NCBI RefSeq assembly: GCF_023509015.1
Contig: NZ_CP094975.1
Coordinates: forward strand, 1,185,501 to 1,249,500
Direction: 5' to 3'
Length of the DNA stretch: 64,000 bases
Origin: Pseudomonas abieticivorans
GTDB taxonomy: Bacteria > Pseudomonadota > Gammaproteobacteria > Pseudomonadales > Pseudomonadaceae
Each line of letters opens with the position of its first letter. Positions within the stretch are counted from its first letter, which is position 1. A program made the translations under genes and the position numbers. Below the pieces are notes generated by a model. That model was given only the letters and a program-made list of their open reading frames with translations, had not been told where the DNA came from and made no database searches. This document shows, piece after piece, positions 57,474-64,000 of the stretch.

Positions 57474-57486
57474 CCGCCCCCACAGA

Positions 57487-57563
<77 letters not shown>

Positions 57564-57573
57564 AATATCAAAG

Positions 57574-57601
57574 AAGGCCACTCGAAAGAGTGGCCTTTTT
57601 T
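57574..57601 (+). terminator. Intrinsic terminator of tRNA-fMet copy 2
   Basis: AAGGCCACTC-gaaa-GAGTGGCCTTTTTT. Here the stem is perfect, whereas copy 1 has a wobble. Confidence 0.92.
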
Positions 57602-57821
57602 GTATGTGTAAAATAATACGTTTGACACATTTCTGACTTATTGTAGTCCACACTTCACGGCGTCTATGCTTGATGCCTAGATGAAACTTCCCCTGTCGCT
57701 GAGCGCGTTCGGCCCGAAAAATGGCCAAACGGGTTAATATGCTCCGAATTATTTTGTCCATAAGGATTGGTAACTTGACTGGATACATTGATCCTGTTGC
57801 GCACAATCCACGAGGTCATTG

Positions 57822-60464
57822 ATGCGCCCCGACTCGCCCGAACTGCCTGATGCCGTGCCTGCCCAACACCCGCTGAACCCCAGCCGCATGCAATGGCTGG
57901 ACCTGCTGAGCAAATACCGCCAACCGATCGGCCTGGCTGTGACATTGCTGCTGTTCGGCATTGCCTTGATCGCCTGTCGGCACTTGCTTAGCGAACTGGA
58001 TATCTATGCGCTGCATGATTCGGTGCTGAGCACCCCGCGTGCGTCCTTGATCGGCGCCTTGGTGGCGGCTGCGCTGGGCTTTGTCGTGTTGTTGGGCTAT
58101 GAATGGTCGGCCAGCCGCTACGCCAGCGTGAAGCTGCCCGCGCGCACCTTGGTATTGGGCGGTTTCACCGCCTTCGCCATTGGCAACGCCATCGGCTTGT
58201 CGCTGCTGTCGGGGGGCTCGGTGCGTTATCGCCTGTACGCCCGCCATGGTATCGGTGCCGCCGAAGTGGCACGCATGACCCTGTTCGCCAGCCTTTCGCT
58301 GGGCTGCGCGCTGCCGCCGTTGGCCGCCTTGGCGACGCTGAGCAACCTACCCGCCGCCTCCGCCGCCCTGCATTTGTCGCAAGCCCTGTTAGGCACCGTG
58401 GCGGGCGTCATCCTGGGCCTGACGCTGTTATTGGCCGTGGGCATTTATCGCCGTCGCCTCGGTGAGCAACCGATTGCGCATAATTTGCTGGTCAAGGTAG
58501 GCCGTCGGACGTTGCGCCTGCCGGGCCTGCGCCTGACCCTGCTGCAACTGCTGATCACCGCCCTGGACGTGCTGGCGGCGGCTACCGTGCTGTACCTGTT
58601 ATTGCCCGAAGCGCCGCCCTTTGGCGCTTTCGTGCTGGTGTACCTGCTGGCCCTGGCCGCTGGCGTGCTCAGCCATGTGCCGGGCGGGGTCGGCGTGTTC
58701 GAAGCCATCCTGCTGGCAGCCTTTGCCAATGAACTGGGGGCCGCGCCCCTGGCTGCGGCACTGCTGCTGTACCGGCTGATCTACGTGATGTTGCCGCTGA
58801 TCCTGGCGTGCATCCTGTTGCTGGCCACTGAAGCCAAGCGCTTCTTCTTTGCCCAGCAGGCCATTCGCGTGGCTTCGGGCCTGGCCGCGCCGATCCTCGC
58901 GGTATTGGTGTTCCTGTCCGGCGTGGTGCTGCTGTTCTCGGGCGCCACCCCGGAAATCGATACGCGCCTGGAGCACTTGGGTTTTCTGATTCCGCACCGC
59001 CTGATCGATGCCTCGCACTTCGGCGCCAGCCTGATCGGCGTGCTTTGCCTGTTGTTGGCCCAAGGCCTGCGCCGGCGCCTGTCGGCGGCGTGGATGCTGA
59101 CCACCATCTTGCTGCTGGTGGGTGCCCTGCTCTCACTGCTAAAAGGTTTCGACTGGGAAGAAGCGAGCATACTGATCTTCACCGCCGCCCTGCTGGCCGT
59201 GTTCCGTCGCTCCTTCTATCGCCCAAGCCGGCTGCTGGAACTGCCCTTCTCGCCGTTCTACCTGGTGGCCAGTGCGTGCGTAGTGGGTGCCTCGATCTGG
59301 CTGTTGCTGTTTGCCTATCAGGACGTGCCCTACAAGCATCAGCTGTGGTGGCAGTTCACCCTGGACGCCGATGCCCCGCGTGGCCTGCGCTCGGCGTTGG
59401 GCAGTGCGATCTTGCTGGTGATCGTGGCCCTGACTTGGCTGCTGCGCACCGCGCGCCCGGTGATCACCCTGCCTAGCCAGGAAGACCTGGCCAAGGCCGC
59501 GAAGATCCTGATGACCTCCGATCAGCCGGACGGCGGCCTCGCCCTGACGGGTGACAAGGCCTTGCTGTTCCATACCAACAACGATGCCTTCATGATGTAC
59601 GCCCGCCGTGGCCGCAGCCTGGTGGCGCTGTATGACCCGATTGGCTCAACCCAGCAACGCGCCGAGATGATTTGGCAGTTCCGCGACCTGTGCGACTTCC
59701 ATCACGCCCGCCCGGTGTTCTACCAGGTGCGTGCCGAGAACTTGCCGTTCTACATGGACATCGGCCTGACCGCGATCAAGCTGGGCGAGGAGGCGCGGGT
59801 GGACCTTGGCAAGTTCGACCTGGAAGCCAAGGGCAAAGAGATGAAGGATTTGCGCTACACCTGGAACCGCGGCACCCGCGACGGCCTGTCGCTGGAGATC
59901 CACGAGCCGGGTGAAGCACCGCTGGATGAACTCAAGGTGATCTCCGATGCCTGGCTCACCGGCAAGAACGTCCGTGAAAAAGGCTTCTCGCTGGGCCGCT
60001 TCAGCCCCGAGTACCTGCAGCATTTTCGTATTGCGATTGTCCATTTCGAAGGCCGCCCCGTGGCGTTTGCAAATTTGCTCGAGACCCACAGCCACGAACT
60101 GGCCAGCCTCGACCTGATGCGCGCACACCCCGAAGCGCCGAAGCTGACCATGGAATTCATGATGGTCGGCCTGATCCAGCATTATAAAAAACATGGATAT
60201 ACACGCTTCAGCCTGGGCATGGTGCCGTTGTCCGGCCTGCAACCGCGCCGTGGCGCGCCATTGACCCAGCGCCTGGGTTCGATGGTGTTCCGTCGTGGTG
60301 AGCAGCTCTACAACTTCCAGGGCCTGCGCCGCTTCAAAGACAAATTCCAGCCCGACTGGGAACCCCGTTACATGGCCGTGCCCGCTGGACTTGATCCGCT
60401 GGTGGCACTGGCCGATACTGCCGCCCTGATCGCGGGCGGCCTGACAGGATTGGTGAAACGCTGA
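57822..60464 (+). CDS. mprF: Bifunctional phosphatidylglycerol aminoacyltransferase/flippase MprF
   Basis: 880 residues from the ATG at 57822 (GAGG upstream). The N-terminal two-thirds holds about 14 hydrophobic helices, including the flippase-like LPG_synthase_TM region (LSHVPGGVGVFEAILLAAFA). The cytoplasmic C-terminal DUF2156/GNAT-like synthase domain runs from about residue 540. It shows YARRGRSLVALYDPIG, MEFMMVGLIQHYKKHGYTRF and SLGMVPLSGLQ. It transfers Ala or Lys from aminoacyl-tRNA to phosphatidylglycerol, which lowers membrane charge; alanyl-PG is the known product in P. aeruginosa. It is coupled to the next gene by TGATG. Confidence 0.93.
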   Translation: MRPDSPELPDAVPAQHPLNPSRMQWLDLLSKYRQPIGLAVTLLLFGIALIACRHLLSELDIYALHDSVLSTPRASLIGALVAAALGFVVLLGYEWSASRYASVKLPARTLVLGGFTAFAIGNAIGLSLLSGGSVRYRLYARHGIGAAEVARMTLFASLSLGCALPPLAALATLSNLPAASAALHLSQALLGTVAGVILGLTLLLAVGIYRRRLGEQPIAHNLLVKVGRRTLRLPGLRLTLLQLLITALDVLAAATVLYLLLPEAPPFGAFVLVYLLALAAGVLSHVPGGVGVFEAILLAAFANELGAAPLAAALLLYRLIYVMLPLILACILLLATEAKRFFFAQQAIRVASGLAAPILAVLVFLSGVVLLFSGATPEIDTRLEHLGFLIPHRLIDASHFGASLIGVLCLLLAQGLRRRLSAAWMLTTILLLVGALLSLLKGFDWEEASILIFTAALLAVFRRSFYRPSRLLELPFSPFYLVASACVVGASIWLLLFAYQDVPYKHQLWWQFTLDADAPRGLRSALGSAILLVIVALTWLLRTARPVITLPSQEDLAKAAKILMTSDQPDGGLALTGDKALLFHTNNDAFMMYARRGRSLVALYDPIGSTQQRAEMIWQFRDLCDFHHARPVFYQVRAENLPFYMDIGLTAIKLGEEARVDLGKFDLEAKGKEMKDLRYTWNRGTRDGLSLEIHEPGEAPLDELKVISDAWLTGKNVREKGFSLGRFSPEYLQHFRIAIVHFEGRPVAFANLLETHSHELASLDLMRAHPEAPKLTMEFMMVGLIQHYKKHGYTRFSLGMVPLSGLQPRRGAPLTQRLGSMVFRRGEQLYNFQGLRRFKDKFQPDWEPRYMAVPAGLDPLVALADTAALIAGGLTGLVKR

Positions 60465-61759
60465 TGATTCGACGCAACTGGCGATTTTTGCTGGCAGTAA
60501 TTGTGGTGCTGGCAGTGCTGGCTGGAGTGGCCTACTGGTACGTCAACCGCCCTGCCCCCCCTGCCAGCCTGGACCACGTGAAACTGCCTTCTGGCAATAC
60601 CCTGACCCTGGTCAACCCAGGCACCAAGGCCAAGGCCCGGGTGATCCTCTCGGTGCCGGCCGAGCAGGCGATGACTGACAAGCAACTGCTGGACCTGAGC
60701 AAGGACGGTTCTGCACAGATCGTTCAAGTGTTGCTGGCCAAGACCGATTGCGACGAGCAGGAGCAAGACCTGCAGGCGGCCCAGGCGCACCTGAGCGGCC
60801 CTGCGACGTTGTTCGGTGGCATCGGCTCGGGCGCCGCCGAAGGCTGGGCTTGGCTGGCCAGGCAAACCGACGACAAGGCCCAGGCCGTGTCGGTGGGCTT
60901 CAGCCTGGAACAACCCGGCTGCGCCACCCCGCTGCCGAAAAAAGCCGCCCACGGCCACTGGGTAGTGGCCTGGAACGACAACCCGGATGACGCCAGCGCC
61001 TCGTTCGTGCGCGACCAGCCGAATGCCGAAACCAGCATCAGCGACTATGACGTGCACCTGCCGCAGGTCCTGAAAAACGAGCTGACCAAGATCCTGGTGG
61101 GCAGCGACGGCACCGCCTTGAGCATGCCTGTGGTTGAAGTGCCGGCTGGCCAGACCACCGACACCGTGACCCTGTTCCTGTCCGGCGATGGCGGCTGGCG
61201 TGACCTGGACCGCGACGTGGCCGGTGAGATGGCCAAGCTCGGTTATCCGGTGGTAGGCATCGACATGCTGCGCTACTACTGGCAGCACAAGACCCCTGAG
61301 CAGAGCGCAGACGATCTTGCCGAGATCATGCAGCACTACCGTCAGAAGTGGGGCACCAAGCGCTTCGTGCTGACCGGCTACTCGTTTGGCGCCGACGTGC
61401 TGCCGGCCATTTACAACCGCTTGCCGGCAGAGGATCAAAACCGCATCGACGCCGTGATCCTGCTGGCGTTCGCCCGCAGTGGCAGCTTCGAGATCGAAGT
61501 GGAAGGTTGGCTGGGCAATGCCGGTAAGGAAGCACCCACGGGCCCGGAAATGGCCAAGATGCCACCGGCCAAGATGCTCTGCATCTATGGCGCCGAAGAG
61601 GCAGACGAAAGCGGCTGCACCGACAAGACCGCGGTGGGCGAGGCGATGAAACTGCCTGGCGGCCACCACTTCGACGAGGACTACCCAGCCCTTGCCAAGC
61701 GCTTGATCGATGCCATCGAAAAGCGTCAGGGCAAGCCCGAAGTGGCCAAGAGCAACTGA
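60464..61759 (+). CDS. Putative aminoacyl-phosphatidylglycerol hydrolase (VirJ/AcvB family)
   Basis: 431 residues with an N-terminal signal anchor (FLLAVIVVLAVLAGVAYWYV), so the rest is periplasmic. The serine hydrolase fold of the VirJ/AcvB family shows VTLFLSGDGGWRDLDRDVAG, nucleophile elbow GYSFGADVLP and a late His in PGGHHFDEDYP. The gene overlaps the mprF stop by one base. In P. aeruginosa the gene next to the alanyl-PG synthase (PA0919) encodes an alanyl-PG hydrolase, and the same task is inferred here. A bidirectional terminator follows. Confidence 0.83.
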   Translation: MIRRNWRFLLAVIVVLAVLAGVAYWYVNRPAPPASLDHVKLPSGNTLTLVNPGTKAKARVILSVPAEQAMTDKQLLDLSKDGSAQIVQVLLAKTDCDEQEQDLQAAQAHLSGPATLFGGIGSGAAEGWAWLARQTDDKAQAVSVGFSLEQPGCATPLPKKAAHGHWVVAWNDNPDDASASFVRDQPNAETSISDYDVHLPQVLKNELTKILVGSDGTALSMPVVEVPAGQTTDTVTLFLSGDGGWRDLDRDVAGEMAKLGYPVVGIDMLRYYWQHKTPEQSADDLAEIMQHYRQKWGTKRFVLTGYSFGADVLPAIYNRLPAEDQNRIDAVILLAFARSGSFEIEVEGWLGNAGKEAPTGPEMAKMPPAKMLCIYGAEEADESGCTDKTAVGEAMKLPGGHHFDEDYPALAKRLIDAIEKRQGKPEVAKSN

Positions 61760-61774
61760 TTCACAGGCCCCACG

Positions 61775-61813
61775 AAAAAGCCCCCGCACCGGTTGGTGTC
61801 GGGGGCTTTTTTT
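61775..61813. terminator. Bidirectional intrinsic terminator
   Basis: AAAAAGCCCCCG-caccggttggtgt-CGGGGGCTTTTTTT between the convergent hydrolase and nirD genes. Confidence 0.93.
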
Positions 61814-61837
61814 CGCAGATAAATTGAGGCGCCGGCG

Positions 61838-62197
61838 TCAAACGGCGATCTGCACCTCATCCCCTACCAACCGCACCGCCCACACCTTCAACTTTTGCGC
61901 CGGGTTCTCCAGGCAATGCCCATCGGCCAACGCGTAATGCTGCTTGTACAACGGTGCGGCCACCACCAGGTGCCCTTTCAGATGGCCAACAATGGCGCGC
62001 CCCATCACGTTGGCGCCAGACTCGGGGTCGTGGTTGTCGATGGCATACACCTGCTGGTCGGTAGCCGGCACATAGAACACCGCCACTTGGGCGCCGTCCA
62101 GCCACACAACCACACCAGACTGGGCAATCAGGTCGTGACGCGAACACACAGCCTGCCACACGGGGCTGGCCAGGGCATGAGCATTATTGGGGGTCAT
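61838..62197 (-). CDS. nirD: Assimilatory nitrite reductase small subunit
   Basis: 119 residues, Rieske-like fold of the NirD type without the iron-sulfur ligands: no Cys-His pairs appear in the loop segments (AIDNHDPESGANVMGRAIVG, APLYKQHYALADGHCLE). It starts at the ATG at 62197, overlapping the nirB stop (TGATG). NirD is required for NADH-dependent nitrite reduction by NirB. The gene is last in the operon and meets a terminator. Confidence 0.93.
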   Translation of the reverse strand: MTPNNAHALASPVWQAVCSRHDLIAQSGVVVWLDGAQVAVFYVPATDQQVYAIDNHDPESGANVMGRAIVGHLKGHLVVAAPLYKQHYALADGHCLENPAQKLKVWAVRLVGDEVQIAV

Positions 62198-64000
62198 CAA
62201 ACCACCTCCTCGACGGTTGGGATCAAGTGCAGTTCGGCCGCCGCAATAGGCCGGCGCTGGCCACGCTCCCTGACAAAATGAATATCCGGGTCGGCGCGCT
62301 TGTCATTGACGAAGGTGCGGAAGCGCTTGAGCTTTTCCGGATCTTTGAGGGCATTGGCCCACTCGCATTCGTAGCGGTCGACCACCAGTTGCATCTGCGC
62401 TTCCAACTCGGCGCCCAAGCCCAGGCTGTCTTCGATGACCACCTGTTTGAGAAAATCCAGGCCGCCCTCCAGGCCTTCCCGCCAGACGGAGGTGCGCTGC
62501 AATTTGTCGGCGGTGCGGATGTAGAACATCAAAAAGCGATCGATGTAGCGGATCAGCGTGGCGTCATCCAGGTCGGTGGCAAACAGTTCGGCGTGGCGCG
62601 GGCGCATGCCGCCGTTGCCACTGATATACAGGTTCCAACCCTTTTCGGTGGCGATCACGCCCACATCCTTACTCTGCGCTTCGGCACATTCGCGAGTGCA
62701 GCCCGACACCGCGAACTTGAGCTTGTGCGGCGAGCGCAGGCCCTTGTAACGGTCCTCGATCAGCAGTGCCATCTTCACGCTGTCCTGCACGCCGTAGCGG
62801 CACCAGGTGCTGCCCACGCACGACTTCACCGTGCGGGTGGACTTGCCGTAGGCGTGCCCGGTTTCAAAGCCCGCCTCGATCAGTTCGCCCCAGATGTCTG
62901 GCAATTCGTGCAACTGCGCGCCGAACAGGTCGATGCGCTGGCCGCCGGTGATCTTGGTGTACAGGTCGTATTTCTTGGCCACCGCGCCAATGGCGATCAG
63001 TTTGTCCGGGGTGATTTCGCCGCCGGGAATGCGCGGCACCACCGAATAGGTACCGTTCTTCTGCATGTTGGCCATGAAGGTGTCGTTGGTGTCCTGCAGC
63101 GGCACCAGGGACGGGTCCATGATGGGCTGGTTCCAGCACGAAGCGAGGATGTTGCCTACGGTTGGTTTGCAGATGTCGCAGCCCACATGACCGCGACCAT
63201 GCTTGGCGAGCATCTCGTCGAAGGTGCTGATGCCTTCCACGCGCGCCAGTGCGTAAAGCTCCTGCCGGGTGTAGGCAAAGTGCTCGCACAGGCTTTTGTC
63301 CACCGCCACGCCACGGGCCACCAGTTCATGCTCGAACACTTGTTTGAGCAGCGCTGCGCAACCGCCGCAACCGGTGCAGGCCTTGGTTTGGGCCTTGAGC
63401 ATCGGCAGGTCGCTGCAGCCGCCATCAATGGCCGAACAGATGGCGCCCTTGGTCACGTTGTGGCAAGAGCAAATGGTTGCGGTGTCGGGCAGTGCATCGG
63501 CGCCCAGGGCTGGTGCGCCTTCGGACAGTGGCAAAATCAGGCTGGCCGGATCGGCTGGCAGGTTAATGCCGTTCTGCACATATTGCAGCAGCGCGTCGTA
63601 GTAGCTGTTGTCGCCCACCAATACCGCGCCTAAAACCTTTTTCCCGCACGCCGACACCACCAGGCGCCGGTAACTGGCGTTGGCTTCGTCGATAAAGCGG
63701 TAACTCTTAGCGCCAGGGGTGGCGGCGTGGGCATCACCAATGGAGCCGACGTCCACCCCCAGCAGCTTGAGCTTGGTCGACATGTCAGCACCGCCAAAGG
63801 TGGCCGCCACCTCACCGGCCAACTCCGCTGCCACGTTGCGGGCCATGCTGTAGCCCGGCGCCACCAGGCCGAATACGAAGCCATTGAACGAAGCGCACTC
63901 GCCGATGGCGAAAATCCGTGGGTCGCTGGTGCGGCAGGCTTGATCAATGACGATGCCGCCACGTGCCGCCACTTCCAGACCGCTGCTACGCCCCAGGGCA
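62197..64000 (-). CDS. nirB: Assimilatory nitrite reductase large subunit (5' partial)
   Basis: About 600 C-terminal residues are visible; the gene continues beyond the right edge, and the N-terminal FAD/NAD(H) domain is mostly missing. The end of that domain (RGGIVIDQACRTSDPRIFAI) is seen. Then comes the BFD-like [2Fe-2S] domain (CSCHNVT, CTGCGGC) and a second Cys pair (CDICKP). The sulfite/nitrite reductase half carries CVGSTWCRYGVQD and CTRECAEA as siroheme-[4Fe-4S] ligands. It reduces nitrite to ammonia with NirD. The regulatory region lies outside the window. Confidence 0.95.
   Translation of the reverse strand, partial: ALGRSSGLEVAARGGIVIDQACRTSDPRIFAIGECASFNGFVFGLVAPGYSMARNVAAELAGEVAATFGGADMSTKLKLLGVDVGSIGDAHAATPGAKSYRFIDEANASYRRLVVSACGKKVLGAVLVGDNSYYDALLQYVQNGINLPADPASLILPLSEGAPALGADALPDTATICSCHNVTKGAICSAIDGGCSDLPMLKAQTKACTGCGGCAALLKQVFEHELVARGVAVDKSLCEHFAYTRQELYALARVEGISTFDEMLAKHGRGHVGCDICKPTVGNILASCWNQPIMDPSLVPLQDTNDTFMANMQKNGTYSVVPRIPGGEITPDKLIAIGAVAKKYDLYTKITGGQRIDLFGAQLHELPDIWGELIEAGFETGHAYGKSTRTVKSCVGSTWCRYGVQDSVKMALLIEDRYKGLRSPHKLKFAVSGCTRECAEAQSKDVGVIATEKGWNLYISGNGGMRPRHAELFATDLDDATLIRYIDRFLMFYIRTADKLQRTSVWREGLEGGLDFLKQVVIEDSLGLGAELEAQMQLVVDRYECEWANALKDPEKLKRFRTFVNDKRADPDIHFVRERGQRRPIAAAELHLIPTVEEVV

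Overview
The window is a chromosomal segment of a fluorescent Pseudomonas (P. fluorescens/P. putida type). The evidence is uniformly high-GC coding sequence, Pseudomonas-type REP/REPIN repeats, the acidic amino acid transporter plus its sigma54 two-component system, and a long block whose gene order matches the P. aeruginosa tol-ruv-aspS-dps-slyX-oprD-proS region. Gene symbols come from recognising protein families and from remembered synteny; no database search was run.

Layout. 1-6420: acidic amino acid ABC transporter aatJQMP (5' end cut) with the DctB/DctD-type pair aauSR. 6471-7220: MipA/OmpV-like outer membrane protein. 7373-13548: a compact operon (HAD phosphatase, class III aminotransferase, alpha/beta hydrolase, histidine kinase, NtrC-type activator) behind a good sigma54 -24/-12 promoter and an upstream palindrome. 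13575-18029: secreted hydrolase and the divergent metE/metR pair. 18142-24746: Nudix hydrolase, giant helicase Lhr and an FMN-binding glutamate-synthase-like protein. 24747-25700: REP-rich island holding a highly structured RNA leader and a small DUF3077-like gene, bracketed by identical 40-bp direct repeats. 25876-29300: OpgC-like acyltransferase, nadA and a family 2 glycosyltransferase.

29290-32621 is a complete cytochrome bd operon on the minus strand (cydP-cydA-cydB-cydX-ybgE) with an Anr-type box upstream, but cydA carries a one-base insertion that splits it into two frames. 32757-35044 is a Fur-box-preceded TonB-dependent siderophore receptor. tRNA-Lys(UUU), queC and queE follow, then the Tol-Pal operon (ybgC-tolQRAB-pal-cpoB), ruvCAB, yebC, aspS and fmdB, all on the minus strand.

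47964-55857: a ribbon-helix-helix protein, dps, a membrane-anchored cold-shock-domain protein, slyX, a HIT protein, an OprD-family porin, proS and a lipoprotein. 55919-61759: dinB, two tandem tRNA-fMet genes each with its own promoter and terminator, and mprF translationally coupled to a putative aminoacyl-phosphatidylglycerol hydrolase. The window ends inside nirB, coupled to nirD, on the minus strand.

Most of the window is core genome. The points most worth attention are the alternative-pairing leader at 25017-25259, the sigma54-controlled operon of unknown substrate, and the cydA frameshift.
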